Below, one piece after another: positions 43,046 to 56,333 of a DNA stretch of 64,000 bases. Where the stretch lies: NCBI GenBank assembly GCA_947457395.1, contig CANGVA010000013.1, positions 1 through 64,000 on the forward strand, in the 5' to 3' direction. A program made the position numbers and the translations under genes. The notes under the pieces are model-generated. The model was given only the letters and a program-made list of their open reading frames with translations, made no database searches and was not told the DNA's origin. The stretch comes from Bacteroidota bacterium. GTDB taxonomy: Bacteria > Bacteroidota > Bacteroidia > UKL13-3. Each line of letters begins with the position of its first letter. Position 1 is the first letter of the stretch.

Positions 43046-43944
43046 GCTTTTGTGGGCACGATGATGTGAAGTGAGGAGGGAATGATGCGGATATGGATGT
43101 CTTTCTCCATTTCTACCGGTTCTCCATCAATATTAAAAACTTCTGCCTCGGGCCTTATTATAGTAATGTTGCTGCCTTTATTGTAGTATATGTGAGGAGA
43201 TTGGCTAAACTTTTTTAGAAACAATGAGGCACCTATAAACGGCATTTGATGAATACCAAAAGGTTTCATGATACTAATATCTAATAACCCATCACTCAAT
43301 TTAGCATCAGGTGCTATATAGGCATTGTTGCCGTATTGTGAACCATTGGCTACACATACGATAAATGCCGGTAATACCAGATTTTGCCCGTCAATATTGA
43401 TTTTATACAAACGTGGCTTGTAGCGTGCAAACTCATTCAGTGTAATTTTGGCGTAGGACCAAAAGCCTCTTTTGGGTGCTTCTGCAAACATATGGCTCAC
43501 ATGGGCATCGAATCCGGCACCGGCCACATTAACAAAAAAATGCTCATTGGCCATTCCTGTGTCAATGGTTCTAAAGTTAAGTTGGTTGATAAGCGAAAGA
43601 GCCTTCACATTATCAATAGGTATATGCAAATGCCTTGCAAGTCCATTTCCTGAACCTTGCGGAACAATGCCAAAAATAATGGGTGTGTTTACAAGAAATT
43701 TAGCAATATTATTTATCGTACCGTCACCGCCAACAGCTACTACAACATCCTTTTTTTGCGTCACCGCCTGCTCTGCAAGCTCAAGATTATGAGCTGCCGA
43801 ACGCGTAAAATTAATCTCCACATCAAACCGGTTTCTGTCAATTAACCTGCCAATAAGAGACGGAAATTGATCCTTGCGGATACCACCTGAAATTGGATTA
43901 ATGATGAAGGTTATTTGTTTCTTCAAGTTATGAAAAATTTCCAT
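43027..43944 (-). CDS. diacylglycerol/lipid kinase family protein (YegS/DgkB-like)
   Basis: A membrane-associated kinase of the DAGK catalytic family, 305 residues. IINPISGG at the N-terminus and VAVGGDGTINNIAKFL are the nucleotide-binding hallmarks, and VPQGSGNGLARHL follows. The lipid substrate is unknown. A -7 box TATTTTTG (minus strand, 43946-43953) ends 1 base before the ATG at 43944. The actual start could instead be the in-frame TTG at 43924-43926, which would give MKKQITFIINPISGG. Confidence 0.88.
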   Translation of the reverse strand: MEIFHNLKKQITFIINPISGGIRKDQFPSLIGRLIDRNRFDVEINFTRSAAHNLELAEQAVTQKKDVVVAVGGDGTINNIAKFLVNTPIIFGIVPQGSGNGLARHLHIPIDNVKALSLINQLNFRTIDTGMANEHFFVNVAGAGFDAHVSHMFAEAPKRGFWSYAKITLNEFARYKPRLYKINIDGQNLVLPAFIVCVANGSQYGNNAYIAPDAKLSDGLLDISIMKPFGIHQMPFIGASLFLKKFSQSPHIYYNKGSNITIIRPEAEVFNIDGEPVEMEKDIHIRIIPSSLHIIVPTKAQEHMY

Positions 43945-44010
43945 GCAAAAATAAGCATATCCTATTGCCTAATGCTAATTTAATGTTAAAAGTGAAACTA
44001 TATTTGCATC

Positions 44011-45237
44011 ATGACTTTAGATGCCAAAAACATTTCTATTGATGCTTTCGATTATTCGCTTCCAGATGAGCGAATAGCTAAATTTCCATTGCAGAAGAGA
44101 GACGAATCTAAGCTTTTGGTATACAAAGAAGGTAATATAGGCCATCAGATATTTAAGGAACTGCCTGCTATGCTGCCAGAAGGCAGTATGCTTGTATTTA
44201 ATGATACAAAGGTTATTCACGCACGCCTATTATTTCACAAGGAAACAGGTGCAGCAGTTGAAATTTTTTGTCTTGAGCCGGAAGAGGCGCATGATTATGA
44301 GTCTGCATTTTATGCTAAAGGAAGTTCAACGTGGGTTTGTATGGTTGGAAATGCCAAGCGCTGGAAAGCAGAAGAGTTGATTAGAGAAATAAATGTGAAA
44401 GGGATGGATGTGCTACTTAAGGCAGAAAAAATATCGCAGAACGATGCCGTTTTTCGCGTACGTTTTTCCTGGAGTGCGCCAGATTTAACCTTTGCCGAAA
44501 TTATTGACGTTGCCGGTGTTCTGCCACTACCGCCATATTTAAACAGGGAATCTACTGTGGCCGATAAAACAGCATATCAAACGGTGTATGCAAGGCATGA
44601 TGGATCGGTAGCTGCCCCAACAGCAGGTTTGCATTTTACGGATACTGTGCTGGATGCACTAAGAAACAAAGGGATAAAAACCTCATTTGTTACCTTACAT
44701 GTTGGAGCTGGAACATTTATGCCTGTAAAGGCTGATACCATCAGCGATCATAAAATGCATGTGGAGCATATGTTTATGAGCTTGTCCGGTTTGCTTGAAA
44801 TAGAAGCCCAGCTTCAAAGCGGAAAGCCTTTGGTAGCTGTTGGTACCACCAGTCTACGTGTATTGGAGTCGTTGTTTTGGTTTGGTGTAAAAGTAATGAA
44901 GGAACCTTGGCTAAGTGAACTTCATGTAAAGCAATGGGATCCTTATGAAATTAAAACAGATGCCACTCCTTTGCAAGCTATTCGCGCAATAACCTATATG
45001 ATGAAAATTGCAGGAATGAGCGAATTGAAAGGAGATACAGGCCTTCTTATTGCTCCCGGTTACAAGATAAGAATGGCCAATGCGATTATCACGAACTTTC
45101 ATCAGCCAAAGAGCACATTGCTATTGCTAATAGCTGCAATGATTGGTGCTGATTGGCTTAAAGTTTATGAATACGCTTTGTCAAATGAGTTTCGCTTTTT
45201 AAGCTACGGTGATAGTTCACTTCTGTGGCGAATTTAG
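44011..45237 (+). CDS. queA: S-adenosylmethionine:tRNA ribosyltransferase-isomerase
   Basis: Makes epoxyqueuosine from preQ1 in the anticodon of GUN tRNAs (including tRNA-Asp), using the ribosyl part of SAM. The 408 residues show FDYSLPDERIAKFPL, VFNDTKVIHARLLF, the block APTAGLHFT and VTLHVGAGTFMPVKAD, and FHQPKSTLLLLIAAMIG. It is somewhat longer than E. coli QueA, as in a QueA-like subgroup. A -7 box TATATTTG (43999-44006) ends 4 bases before the ATG, so the mRNA may be leaderless. Confidence 0.92.
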   Translation: MTLDAKNISIDAFDYSLPDERIAKFPLQKRDESKLLVYKEGNIGHQIFKELPAMLPEGSMLVFNDTKVIHARLLFHKETGAAVEIFCLEPEEAHDYESAFYAKGSSTWVCMVGNAKRWKAEELIREINVKGMDVLLKAEKISQNDAVFRVRFSWSAPDLTFAEIIDVAGVLPLPPYLNRESTVADKTAYQTVYARHDGSVAAPTAGLHFTDTVLDALRNKGIKTSFVTLHVGAGTFMPVKADTISDHKMHVEHMFMSLSGLLEIEAQLQSGKPLVAVGTTSLRVLESLFWFGVKVMKEPWLSELHVKQWDPYEIKTDATPLQAIRAITYMMKIAGMSELKGDTGLLIAPGYKIRMANAIITNFHQPKSTLLLLIAAMIGADWLKVYEYALSNEFRFLSYGDSSLLWRI

Positions 45238-45267
45238 TCTGCCTAATGGCAGTATCCTCCCAAATAT

Positions 45268-46281
45268 TTACAGCATACTTCTTAGTTTCTCCATTTGGGC
45301 AATGGTGCCCAAAACAATTAGTTTATCAGTTGGGCTTAGCGTATAATGCAAATCAGGGTTAACATCATAGGAGCCATCAGGTCGTTTAAGTCCAATAACA
45401 TTTGCACCGGTTTTATGCCTGATATTCATCTCATGTAAAGTCTTCCCTTCAAAACCTGCAGTAAATTCAGCTATATTTATTTCCTCTAACCTAACCTCGT
45501 TTGCCTGTCCGGAAATAATGTCTATAAATTCTTTAATATCCGGATTAACGATAAGTGAAGCCATATGCGCACCACCAATCTTGTCGGGCATAATCACATT
45601 GTCTGCGCCTGCTCTTTTAAGCTTGGTAACTGAGCTATCAGCTGATGCACGACTAACAATGGTAAGCGTTTGATTTAATTCGCGAGCGGTTAATGCCACG
45701 TAAACGTTGTCAGAATCGTTTGGTAGTGTAGTAATCAATCCTTTAGCATGTTTAATTCCTGCTTCAATCAGGACCTGTTCATTAGTGGCGTCATCTTCAA
45801 TAACATGCATGTAGTCGTCCGTAAGTAGGTCAGACAGAGATTCCCTTTTAATTTCCAGTAATACAAACTTAATGCGGTTTCGTCTGAGTATTTCACAGGC
45901 CTCCTTGCCATTTCTACCATAGCCGCACACAATAACGTGGTTGCTAAGTTTAGCTATACGGTTTTTCATTTTATTGGTTTTGTAGGTTTCTAAAAAATCG
46001 CCTTGAATTAGAATACTGGTAATAATAGAGATAGCGTAGGCAAAAATCCCCAGGTTACTTATTATTAATATGATGGTAAATATCCGACCGGAATCACTTA
46101 GTGGCTTTACTTCTCCGTATCCAATGGTAGCCACAGTTATTACTGTCATATACAGTGCCTCAAGAAAGGAATACGATTCAATAAGCATATAACCCATTAC
46201 ACCAAAGCTTATTGAAAGCATTATGAGTGCCATAGCAAGTGCTATTTTATACCGTAACTGTCTGATTGCATTATTGCGCAT
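45268..46281 (-). CDS. two-helix potassium channel with RCK/TrkA domains
   Basis: A 337-residue channel subunit. Two helices flank the pore loop, with the filter TVATIGYGEVKPL. A cytosolic RCK domain follows (VIVCGYGRNGKEACEILRR, an NAD-type GxGxxG fold), then a TrkA-C module (about 255-337). It resembles MthK/Kch-type ligand-gated K+ channels. The gating ligand is unknown. It is convergent with queA. Confidence 0.92.
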   Translation of the reverse strand: MRNNAIRQLRYKIALAMALIMLSISFGVMGYMLIESYSFLEALYMTVITVATIGYGEVKPLSDSGRIFTIILIISNLGIFAYAISIITSILIQGDFLETYKTNKMKNRIAKLSNHVIVCGYGRNGKEACEILRRNRIKFVLLEIKRESLSDLLTDDYMHVIEDDATNEQVLIEAGIKHAKGLITTLPNDSDNVYVALTARELNQTLTIVSRASADSSVTKLKRAGADNVIMPDKIGGAHMASLIVNPDIKEFIDIISGQANEVRLEEINIAEFTAGFEGKTLHEMNIRHKTGANVIGLKRPDGSYDVNPDLHYTLSPTDKLIVLGTIAQMEKLRSML

Positions 46282-46403
46282 GGTGCAATTTATTGATAGG
46301 CTTCCATATATACTAAAAGAAGATTAAATTATGTTTAGAATCACATGTAAAAATCGAGGATAAAATGTGGAAAAGTAAGCTATTAAACACGCGTTAAATT
46401 TAG

Positions 46404-48410
<2,007 letters not shown>

Positions 48411-48432
48411 GCAAATTATTGAATGAATGAGA

Positions 48433-48466
48433 AATCCTCCGGCTTTAACAGTTGGAGGATTTTTTG
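48433..48466 (+). terminator. intrinsic terminator of gyrB
   Basis: AATCCTCC (48433-48440) and GGAGGATT (48454-48461), followed by T, form an 8-bp stem 22 bases after the gyrB stop. Confidence 0.8.
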
Positions 48467-48478
48467 TAACACAAGAAA

Positions 48479-49051
48479 ATGGAAATTAAGAGAATTGCAG
48501 TTTATTGTGGGTCAGCTAAAGGAAACGACCCCGTTTATGTAGAACAGGCTAAAGCCATCATACATGAAATGCATAAGAACGGTATGGGTTTGGTTTATGG
48601 TGGAGGTAATGTAGGGATAATGGGTATCATAGCAGATGAAATGCTGCAGTTGGGGGGAGAGGTGATAGGAATCATCCCTCAAAAATTGCTCGAGAAAGAA
48701 GTAGCACATCATGATATAACAAAACTCATTGTGGTACAGGATATGCATCAGCGCAAAGCTAAAATGTTTGAGTTAAGCGATGCCATTATAGCATTACCGG
48801 GAGGTATTGGCACCATGGAAGAGTTATTTGAGGCGTTTACCTGGAGCCAGCTTGGATACCATGATAAACCTTGTGGGGTACTCAACGTAAAGGGATATTA
48901 TAACCATTTACAGGAATTTTTGCAGCATATGGTAGAAAACCAGTTCTTAAAGCAGGAATTTAAAGATATGTTGTTGTTTGATGAAGATCCGGCAAGCATT
49001 ATTAAGCGTTTGCAGTCATTTGAATTTCCTAAAACCCTTAAATGGTATTGA
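48479..49051 (+). CDS. LOG family protein (TIGR00730-type Rossmann fold)
   Basis: The 190 residues show the LOG signature PGGIGTMEELFEAFTW and an N-terminal Rossmann segment (IAVYCGSAKGNDPVY, YGGGNVGIMG). Family members release nucleobases from nucleoside monophosphates (cytokinin-type phosphoribohydrolases), but the cellular role in bacteria is mostly unknown. It starts only 13 bases after the gyrB terminator, with no clear promoter. Confidence 0.88.
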   Translation: MEIKRIAVYCGSAKGNDPVYVEQAKAIIHEMHKNGMGLVYGGGNVGIMGIIADEMLQLGGEVIGIIPQKLLEKEVAHHDITKLIVVQDMHQRKAKMFELSDAIIALPGGIGTMEELFEAFTWSQLGYHDKPCGVLNVKGYYNHLQEFLQHMVENQFLKQEFKDMLLFDEDPASIIKRLQSFEFPKTLKWY

Positions 49052-49150
49052 ATCTGCCTGTCTTCCATATAAAGCCTTTTTGGAGCCAGGATTGCTAACC
49101 AACCAGAAATGTTTGCGTTACCCCCAAGAATACCCTAAATTGCACGTCTT

Positions 49151-49852
49151 ATGGATTCAATGAGTTTACAATACAATACCGAGCGTAGCAAAATGGTGAT
49201 AGGGGAGTATGGGCGTACCGTACATAAAATGATTGCCTATGCGGTAGCAGAACCCGAGCGTGAGCGAAGGAACAAACTGGCACAGGCATTAATAACATTA
49301 ATGGGTAATATGAATCCACATTTAAGGGATACTGCTGACTACAAGCAAAAGCTTTGGGATCATCTTTTTGTAATGTCAGATTTTAAATTAGATGTGGATG
49401 CGCCCTATCCAATGCCTGATCCTGAAACTATCAACAGAAAACCTTCCCCAATGAACTATCCGCAGAGGCGCATACGCTTCAAATTTTACGGAAAGAATAT
49501 TGAGCAGATGATTGAAAAGGCTGCAGAAATGGATGAAGGACCTACAAAGGCTGGTTTCATTAATCTCATTGGCTCCTTTATGAAAAATGCCTGTAAAAAC
49601 TGGAATGAGGAGATGCTTGCCGATGAAGAAATTCTGGCACACCTGGAAATGCTTTCCGGAGGCCGCATCATTATGACTCCAAGTGAGGACGTGCAGTTTA
49701 ACGCATTGCAGCAGCAAGGACATTACCATAAACGACCCGGAGGAGGTCAACACCGCGGCAAACAAGGTGGAAATCGAAATTTTAGAAGTGGAGGAAATAA
49801 CAGAAACAACCGAAATTTTAGAAACAATAATAACAGAAACAGGGGCAACTAA
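49151..49852 (+). CDS. DUF4290 domain protein with an RGN-rich tail
   Basis: A 233-residue Bacteroidota-specific protein. The DUF4290 part (about 10-185) contains LQYNTERSKMVIGEYGRTVH, LMGNMNPHLRD and IRFKFYGKNIEQMIEKA. The last 45 residues form a low-complexity tail of G, N, R, H and F (GGNRNFRSGGNNRN), suggesting RNA binding. Function unknown. An ATG at 49160 is an alternative start. It is followed by leuS on the same strand. Confidence 0.85.
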   Translation: MDSMSLQYNTERSKMVIGEYGRTVHKMIAYAVAEPERERRNKLAQALITLMGNMNPHLRDTADYKQKLWDHLFVMSDFKLDVDAPYPMPDPETINRKPSPMNYPQRRIRFKFYGKNIEQMIEKAAEMDEGPTKAGFINLIGSFMKNACKNWNEEMLADEEILAHLEMLSGGRIIMTPSEDVQFNALQQQGHYHKRPGGGQHRGKQGGNRNFRSGGNNRNNRNFRNNNNRNRGN

Positions 49853-49904
49853 AGCCTCTGTTTTTATAACATAAAAGTGCTGATTAGTATTCTAGCTTAA
49901 ACGT

Positions 49905-52721
49905 ATGAGAGATTACGACTTTAAATCTATTGAAAAACGCTGGCAAGCAGAGTGGAGAAACCAACAAATTTATAAGGTAACGGAAAACCCGTCACTACCT
50001 AAATGTTATGTTTTGGATATGTTTCCGTATCCAAGTGGAGCCGGATTGCATGTTGGTCATCCATTAGGCTATATTGCTTCTGATATTTATGCACGCTATA
50101 AACGACTCAAGGGATTTAATGTGCTTCATCCCATGGGTTATGACTCATTTGGGTTACCAGCTGAGCAGTATGCCATTCAAACAGGCCAGCATCCTGCATT
50201 AACAACAGAAAAAAACATCAATAGATATCGGGAGCAATTAGATAAAATAGGTTTTGCATATGATTGGACCAGAGAAGTCCGTACCTCCAATCCAGACTAC
50301 TACAGGTGGACACAATGGATATTTACCCAACTTTACCATTCATGGTATAATCCCAATACAAACAAAGCAGAACCTATAGATACGCTCATCGAGCAATTTA
50401 ACCAACATGGATTTGAAGGCGCTGATGAAAAGATATTAACGGGTGGAATTGAGCTGGATTTTCCTGCATTTGGTCCGGAAGATTGGAAAACATATTCAGA
50501 GCAAAAGAAGCAGGAAGTTTTACTTGGTTTTAGGCTGGCTTATTTAAGTGAGGCCTACGTAAACTGGTGTCCTGCGCTTGGCACCGTGCTAAGTAACGAT
50601 GAGATTAAAGATGGCGTTAGTGAGCGCGGAGGTCATGTTGTGGAGCGCAAATTGATGAAACAATGGAGTATGCGCATTACTGCCTATGCCGAAAGATTAT
50701 TAAAAGATTTGGAACAGCTGGATTGGAGCGAGAGTTTGAAAGAGGCTCAACGCAATTGGATAGGTAAATCTATCGGAGCCAGTTTGTTTTTTAAAGTTCA
50801 GGATAGGCCGTTTGATATTGAAGTTTTTACCACCAGACCGGATACTATGTTTGGTGTTAGTTTTATTGCTGTAGCTCCGGAGTATGAGTTTATTCATGAG
50901 TTGGTGCAACCTGATCATATGGATGAGGCACAATCTTATGTGGAGCTTGCAAAAAACCGCAGCGAACGTGAACGCATGGCTGATGTAAAACGCGTGAGTG
51001 GCGTGTTTACCGGTTCATATGTAATACATCCGTTTACAGGACAGGAAATACCTGTATGGGTTGCCGACTATGTTTTGGCTGGTTATGGTACAGGTGCAGT
51101 AATGGGTGTTCCTGCACATGATTCAAGAGACTTTGCATTTGCACGCCATTTTAATCTGTCTGTGCTGCCTGTTGTGCAAATTCCTGAATCGCATGACCTG
51201 CATGCAGAAAGTTATGATGCTAAAGAAGGTACAGTCATTAACTCTGATTTTTTAAATGGCCTACAGGTAAATGAGGCTATGAAGAAAGCCATTGAGCAGA
51301 TTGAAAAGAAACAAGTAGGCAAAGGTAAAACCAATTATCGCTTGCGAGATGCCATATTTGGCAGGCAACGCTATTGGGGTGAACCCATACCGGTATATTA
51401 TAAGAATGGAGTTCCATACTGTTTACCCGAAGAAGCACTCCCACTTGAGTTACCTGCCATTGATAAATTTTTACCGACTGCAGATGGGGAACCACCTTTG
51501 GCCCGCGCAGACACATGGAAATGGAATGAAGAAAAACATAGCTTAGACACAGAGGGCTATCCGCTAGAAACAACCACCATGCCCGGTTGGGCTGGCAGTA
51601 GTTGGTATTTCTTGCGTTATATGGATCCAGCAAATGAAAACGCATTTGTAAGTAAACTGGCATCTGATTACTGGCAAAATGTAGACCTCTACATGGGCGG
51701 CAGCGAGCATGCTACAGGCCATTTGTTATATGTGCGTTTTTGGACCAAATTCCTTTTTGATAGGGGATTTATTCCGGTACATGAGCCAGCAAAAAAGTTG
51801 ATTAACCAGGGGATGATACAAGGCAGAAGCAACTTTGTTTACCGTGTAAAAGGAACTGATCAGTTTGTTTCATTTGGCTTGAAAGATAAGTATGATGTAA
51901 GTGCATTACATGTAGATGTGAACTTGATTAAGAATGATGAATTGGATGTCGAGGCTTTTAAGCAATGGAGAGAAGAATATAGCAGCGCACAGTTTGTGTT
52001 AGAGGATGGTAAGTATATCTGCGGTGCCGAAGTTGAAAAAATGAGCAAGTCAAAGCACAATGTGGTTACGCCTGATGCCATAATAGAGGATTATGGAGCT
52101 GATACTTTGCGTTTATATGAGATGTTTTTAGGTCCGCTGGAACAAAGTAAACCTTGGAGCACACAAGGTATTGAGGGGGTTCATCGTTTTCTTAAAAAAC
52201 TATGGAAATTGTTTTACAACGCCAATGGTGAGTTAATTGTAACACAAGATGCTGCTAATAATAAAGAACTAAAAGTGTTACATAAACTGATTAAAAAAGT
52301 AGGGGAGGATATTGAAGGTTTTTCATTTAATACTTCGGTAAGTAGTTTTATGATTTGTGTAAATGAACTCACCGATTTAAAATGTAGCAAAAAGGAGATC
52401 CTTCAGGATGTTCTGATTTGTCTTTCGCCTTATGCACCGCATGTTGCCGAAGAACTTTGGCATGCCATAGGTAATACATCCAGCATAATTCAGGCTTCTT
52501 TCCCTGTGTTTAATGCTGCTTATTTGGTTGAAGATAGATTCAGTTACCCGATTTCTATTAATGGTAAACACCGAACCAACATAGAATTTAGTTTACAAGC
52601 TACTGCGCAAGAAGTAGAACAAACTGTTTTAAATGATGAAACCGTACAAAAATGGTTAGAAGGTAAAGCGCCTAAAAAAGTAATTTTTGTAAAAGGAAAA
52701 ATTGTAAATGTGGTGCTGTAA
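49905..52721 (+). CDS. leuS: leucine--tRNA ligase
   Basis: Class I synthetase with a large editing domain, 938 residues. The HIGH-like motif is [16 protein letters not shown] near the N-terminus and [10 protein letters not shown] is the KMSKS site. The CP1 editing region is visible ([19 protein letters not shown], then [20 protein letters not shown]). The length is slightly above the E. coli enzyme. It is 52 bases after the DUF4290 gene and is probably co-transcribed. Confidence 0.97.
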   Translation: MRDYDFKSIEKRWQAEWRNQQIYKVTENPSLPKCYVLDMFPYPSGAGLHVGHPLGYIASDIYARYKRLKGFNVLHPMGYDSFGLPAEQYAIQTGQHPALTTEKNINRYREQLDKIGFAYDWTREVRTSNPDYYRWTQWIFTQLYHSWYNPNTNKAEPIDTLIEQFNQHGFEGADEKILTGGIELDFPAFGPEDWKTYSEQKKQEVLLGFRLAYLSEAYVNWCPALGTVLSNDEIKDGVSERGGHVVERKLMKQWSMRITAYAERLLKDLEQLDWSESLKEAQRNWIGKSIGASLFFKVQDRPFDIEVFTTRPDTMFGVSFIAVAPEYEFIHELVQPDHMDEAQSYVELAKNRSERERMADVKRVSGVFTGSYVIHPFTGQEIPVWVADYVLAGYGTGAVMGVPAHDSRDFAFARHFNLSVLPVVQIPESHDLHAESYDAKEGTVINSDFLNGLQVNEAMKKAIEQIEKKQVGKGKTNYRLRDAIFGRQRYWGEPIPVYYKNGVPYCLPEEALPLELPAIDKFLPTADGEPPLARADTWKWNEEKHSLDTEGYPLETTTMPGWAGSSWYFLRYMDPANENAFVSKLASDYWQNVDLYMGGSEHATGHLLYVRFWTKFLFDRGFIPVHEPAKKLINQGMIQGRSNFVYRVKGTDQFVSFGLKDKYDVSALHVDVNLIKNDELDVEAFKQWREEYSSAQFVLEDGKYICGAEVEKMSKSKHNVVTPDAIIEDYGADTLRLYEMFLGPLEQSKPWSTQGIEGVHRFLKKLWKLFYNANGELIVTQDAANNKELKVLHKLIKKVGEDIEGFSFNTSVSSFMICVNELTDLKCSKKEILQDVLICLSPYAPHVAEELWHAIGNTSSIIQASFPVFNAAYLVEDRFSYPISINGKHRTNIEFSLQATAQEVEQTVLNDETVQKWLEGKAPKKVIFVKGKIVNVVL

Positions 52722-52731
52722 GCTAATCTGA

Positions 52732-53298
52732 TTAGTTTCTGGCATCGGCAATTTCTTCTAATTCATCGTACCATTTTTTACCAAATTTACGAATAAGGGC
52801 ACCTTTCAAAAAACGGAACACAGGCATCTGATGTGCCTTTCCCAGTTTGCAAGCCGGTTTGCATATATCCCATTTGTGATAATTCAATGCATCGAATTGG
52901 CCAACCTTTGATATACGAATAGGATATAGGTGGCAAGAGATTGGTTTTTGAAATGAGGTTTTCCCTTCTTTCCATGCTTGTTCTACTCCGCAATTTAAAA
53001 TCCCGTTGTCATCCCTTAATGCAAAATTACATTCACCGGTAGGCAGGCAGGTTGTTACCAAATCGCCTTCGCTGTCTTTTTCAAATACACCATTTTTTAT
53101 AAGGGCTTCCTGAGACTGCTTGCTCAGGTAGGGAAGGATAGCGGGCAGCTCTTTTTCAAGTATCTTTATTTCCTGCTTGGTTAGCGGAGCTCCAAACTCA
53201 CCTTCTATGCAGCAGGCACCTTTACATTTGTTCAAATCACAAATAAATTGTTTGTCTAGAACATCCTCAGAAATCAAAGCAGGCTCGTGTATAATCAT
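52732..53298 (-). CDS. DUF3109 family cysteine-rich protein
   Basis: A 188-residue protein of unknown function with many cysteines, in the family pattern CDLNKCKGACC, CLPTGECNF, LNCGVEQ, ISCHLYPIRI and DICKPACKLG; metal or Fe-S binding is likely. The frame is open to 53355, but the promoter -7 box TATTTTTG (minus strand, 53306-53313) lies inside that extension. The ATG at 53296-53298 (MIIHEPALISEDVLDKQF) is therefore preferred, with a leader of only a few bases. The same bases close the rplQ terminator, so the two operons are tightly packed. Confidence 0.85.
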   Translation of the reverse strand: MIIHEPALISEDVLDKQFICDLNKCKGACCIEGEFGAPLTKQEIKILEKELPAILPYLSKQSQEALIKNGVFEKDSEGDLVTTCLPTGECNFALRDDNGILNCGVEQAWKEGKTSFQKPISCHLYPIRISKVGQFDALNYHKWDICKPACKLGKAHQMPVFRFLKGALIRKFGKKWYDELEEIADARN

Positions 53299-53305
53299 GG
53301 TTAGG

Positions 53306-53337
53306 CAAAAATAAAAAAGGCCGGTGTTATCCGGCCT
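53306..53337 (-). terminator. terminator of the ribosomal protein operon, overlapping the DUF3109 promoter
   Basis: AGGCCGG (53318-53324) and CCGGCCT (53331-53337) form a 7-bp stem. On the minus strand it is followed by a T-rich stretch that also contains the TATTTTTG -7 box (53306-53313) of the next gene. Confidence 0.8.
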
Positions 53338-53361
53338 AAAAAAAGTTATCTTCAACTAAAA

Positions 53362-53835
53362 TTATTCTGCAGTATTTTCTGTATTAGAACCTTCAGCAGT
53401 TTCTTTCTTTTTACGTCCCGCTCTTCTGGTGGTTTTCTTAGCAGCTCCTTTGCTTCCTTTTTCAGCAAGCATGGCTTCATTAAAATCTACTAATTCCATA
53501 ATAGCCATTTCAGCATTATCTCCTTTACGGTTCATCAACTTAAGGATACGGGTGTAACCACCCGGACGCTCACCAACTTTGGGAGCAACGGTAGAGAATA
53601 ATTCTTTCACCGCATCTTTGCTTTGCAGGTAGCCGAAAACAACCCTGCGTGAGTTGGTAGAATCATCTTTACCCTTGGTGATGATAGGCTCTACATATTT
53701 TCTTAATTCTTTGGCCTTGGCTAAAGTAGTGGTAATGCGCTTATGGATAATAAGCGAAGTAGCCATATTGGAAAGCAACGCTTTGCGGTGCGATGCCGTT
53801 CTGCCTAAATGATTAACTGTTCTTCCGTGTCTCAT
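53362..53835 (-). CDS. rplQ: 50S ribosomal protein L17
   Basis: Large-subunit protein near the exit tunnel, 157 residues. The core [20 protein letters not shown] is conserved. The C-terminus is longer than E. coli L17, with a lysine-rich and then E/N/T-rich tail (residues about 125-157), which is common in Bacteroidota. Last gene of the alpha-type cluster, followed by the terminator at 53306-53337. Confidence 0.97.
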   Translation of the reverse strand: MRHGRTVNHLGRTASHRKALLSNMATSLIIHKRITTTLAKAKELRKYVEPIITKGKDDSTNSRRVVFGYLQSKDAVKELFSTVAPKVGERPGGYTRILKLMNRKGDNAEMAIMELVDFNEAMLAEKGSKGAAKKTTRRAGRKKKETAEGSNTENTAE

Positions 53836-53883
53836 GTCTCTTTATACTTTTAATCTTCCTTTCGGTTTAGATTACTATTTTAA

Positions 53884-54876
53884 TTATTCTTCGTTAGCCA
53901 TGTATTTGGCTACATCCATTCCAAAGGTCAAGCCTTTGTCGCGTACAAGCTCTTCCAGTTCTGATAATGACTTTTTACCAAAGTTTCTGAACTTTAATAA
54001 GTCACCGATATCATAGCTAACCAAATCAGATAAACTCTTGATATCTGCAGCTTTTAAGCAGTTGTATGCACGAACTGATAAATCAAGGTCTGAAAGTGGT
54101 GTTTTTAATATTTTACGGATGTGTAATACGTTTTCATCAACTTCCTGAGGAGCTTCTTTCACCTGCGTATCTAGGGTAATTAACTCGTCAGAGAATAGCA
54201 TGAAGTGCTGGATTAAAATCTTAGCAGCTTCTTTTAATGCCTCTTCAGGGTGAATAGAACCATCAGTTGTAATTTCAATGCTCAGTTTTTCGTAGTCAGT
54301 TTTTTGTTCAACACGGTAATCTTCTACGCTATACTTTACGTTCTTAATCGGGGTAAAGATTGCGTCCATTGGAATTAATCCGATGGTTGCGTCTTTTGGT
54401 TTATTTTCGTCAGACGGAATGTATCCGCGGCCTTTTTCAACAGTAATTTCAAGCTCAAGGTGAGTTTTTGGATCCATGTTGCAAATAACCAGATCAGGAT
54501 TAAGGATTTTGAAAGTATTGGTATGCTTTGCAATATCACCGGCTGTAAATTGCTCCTGTCCTTTTACATTAATAAATATTTTTTCGTTATCGATACCATC
54601 AACTACCCTCTTGAAACGAACCTGTTTTAAGTTTAAAACAATTTCAACCACATCTTCAATAACTCCTTTGATGGTAGAAAACTCATGCTCCACTCCGGAA
54701 ATCTTAAGTGAGGTAATTGCATACCCCTCTAAAGATGAAAGCAGAATTCTGCGTAGTGAATTACCTATGGTAACTCCGTATCCTTTTTCAAGCGGGCGGA
54801 ATTCAAACTGACCAAAAAAGTCAGTTTCTTTATGCATGATAACCTTGTCCGGTTTTTGAAAAGCAAGAATGGCCAT
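53884..54876 (-). CDS. rpoA: RNA polymerase subunit alpha
   Basis: The 330-residue assembly subunit. The N-terminal dimerisation domain is seen in [21 protein letters not shown], and the C-terminal domain (about 250-330) in [20 protein letters not shown] and [14 protein letters not shown]. It lies between rpsD and rplQ, as in most bacteria. Confidence 0.98.
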   Translation of the reverse strand: MAILAFQKPDKVIMHKETDFFGQFEFRPLEKGYGVTIGNSLRRILLSSLEGYAITSLKISGVEHEFSTIKGVIEDVVEIVLNLKQVRFKRVVDGIDNEKIFINVKGQEQFTAGDIAKHTNTFKILNPDLVICNMDPKTHLELEITVEKGRGYIPSDENKPKDATIGLIPMDAIFTPIKNVKYSVEDYRVEQKTDYEKLSIEITTDGSIHPEEALKEAAKILIQHFMLFSDELITLDTQVKEAPQEVDENVLHIRKILKTPLSDLDLSVRAYNCLKAADIKSLSDLVSYDIGDLLKFRNFGKKSLSELEELVRDKGLTFGMDVAKYMANEE

Positions 54877-54893
54877 TTAGTATTTTGATTTAA

Positions 54894-55502
54894 TTATTTA
54901 GAATATAATTCAACGATTAATTGTTCCTTAATATTTTCAGGAATCTGATCTCTTTCAGGGTAGGCAAGGAATGTACCTGTCATTTCTTTCTCGTCCCAGT
55001 TAAGCCAGTTATATTTTCTGGCACCACCATGATTGAGTGAATCTGTAATAGCTTCCAAGCTTTTTGATTTTTCGCGAACGCCTACCACATCACCTGGACG
55101 CAAAGCGTAGGATGCAATATTCACTACTTTGCCATTCACAGTAATGTGACGATGACTTACAAACTGACGTGCCTGATTACGCGTTTGAGCTATTCCGAGA
55201 CGGTATACTGTATTATCCAAACGTGCTTCAAGAAACTTTAACAAGTTTTCACCTGTTGCTCCTTTTTTACGAGCAGCCTCATCAAATGTTTTGTAAAACT
55301 GACGCTCTAAAACACCGTAAGTGTATTTAGCTTTTTGTTTCTCGTATAACTGAACAGCATATTCTGTTAGTTTAGCTCTTTTGCGGTTTAAACCATGTTG
55401 ACCCGGAGGGTAGTTTCTTCTTTCCAGTGCTTTGTCCGGTCCGAAGATTGCCTCTTTAAATCTTCTGGCAACTTTGGTTTTTGGTCCTAAATATCTAGCC
55501 AT
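54894..55502 (-). CDS. rpsD: 30S ribosomal protein S4
   Basis: Assembly protein of the small subunit, 202 residues: [20 protein letters not shown] at the N-terminus, the central [20 protein letters not shown] and the S4 RNA-binding domain ([19 protein letters not shown]). It lacks the N-terminal zinc cysteines of some S4 proteins. Downstream of rpsK by 28 bases. Confidence 0.98.
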   Translation of the reverse strand: MARYLGPKTKVARRFKEAIFGPDKALERRNYPPGQHGLNRKRAKLTEYAVQLYEKQKAKYTYGVLERQFYKTFDEAARKKGATGENLLKFLEARLDNTVYRLGIAQTRNQARQFVSHRHITVNGKVVNIASYALRPGDVVGVREKSKSLEAITDSLNHGGARKYNWLNWDEKEMTGTFLAYPERDQIPENIKEQLIVELYSK

Positions 55503-55530
55503 TGTATTATTTTATCGAAATAGGTGAAAA

Positions 55531-55926
55531 TTAAACTCTTCTTGATTTTGGTGGGCGGCAGCCGTTGTGAGGAAGTGGCGTAATATCGCGAATCGATGTA
55601 ACTTCCAAACCTGATGCAGCTAATGTACGAATAGCTGAATCACGACCTGACCCTGGTCCTTTAACAAAAACATCAACCTTTTTCAAGCCCAGTTCCACTG
55701 CAACTTTAGCACAATCTGCAGCAGCTGTTTGAGCAGCGTAAGGTGTGTTTTTCTTTGAACCCCTGAATCCCATTTTACCGGCAGATGCCCAGGAAATAAC
55801 CTGACCTTGACTGTTGGTAATAGAGATAATGATATTGTTAAAAGATGCTTTGATGTGCACCTGACCAATCGCGTCAATTGCAACATTTTTCTTTTTAGCA
55901 GCTTTTTTATTTGTATTAGTAGCCAT
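55531..55926 (-). CDS. rpsK: 30S ribosomal protein S11
   Basis: 131 residues. [20 protein letters not shown] and the C-terminal [19 protein letters not shown] are the S11 hallmarks; a lysine-rich N-terminal extension is present. The GTGSGRD-like loop is [13 protein letters not shown]. Confidence 0.98.
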   Translation of the reverse strand: MATNTNKKAAKKKNVAIDAIGQVHIKASFNNIIISITNSQGQVISWASAGKMGFRGSKKNTPYAAQTAAADCAKVAVELGLKKVDVFVKGPGSGRDSAIRTLAASGLEVTSIRDITPLPHNGCRPPKSRRV

Positions 55927-55946
55927 TCTCTGTTTTTAATTAATGA

Positions 55947-56324
55947 TTACTTGGTAACTTTTTTCTTACCTGCAACTGTTTTGCGTTTGCCCTTACGTGT
56001 ACGTGAATTGGTGCGTGTGCGCTGACCGCGAACAGGCAAACCTTTACGATGGCGAAGACCACGATAGCAGCCAATATCCATTAAACGTTTGATGTTTAAT
56101 TGTCTTTCTGAACGAAGTTCACCTTCTACGGTTAAATCTTCGGTGATGAATTTTCTGATTTTATTCAGTTCATCATCATTCCAGTCTGAAACTTTCTTAT
56201 TCCAGTCAATACCGCATGAAGTCAAAATATGCTGTGCGGTTGATCTTCCGATTCCAAAAATGTAGGTGAGACCTATCTCACCACGCTTATTTTTTGGTAA
56301 ATCTATACCTGATATACGAGCCAT
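55947..56324 (-). CDS. rpsM: 30S ribosomal protein S13
   Basis: 125 residues. The start [20 protein letters not shown] and the end [19 protein letters not shown] are typical; the tail reaches the tRNA in the P site. Confidence 0.98.
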   Translation of the reverse strand: MARISGIDLPKNKRGEIGLTYIFGIGRSTAQHILTSCGIDWNKKVSDWNDDELNKIRKFITEDLTVEGELRSERQLNIKRLMDIGCYRGLRHRKGLPVRGQRTRTNSRTRKGKRKTVAGKKKVTK

Positions 56325-56333
56325 AGTTCTTTA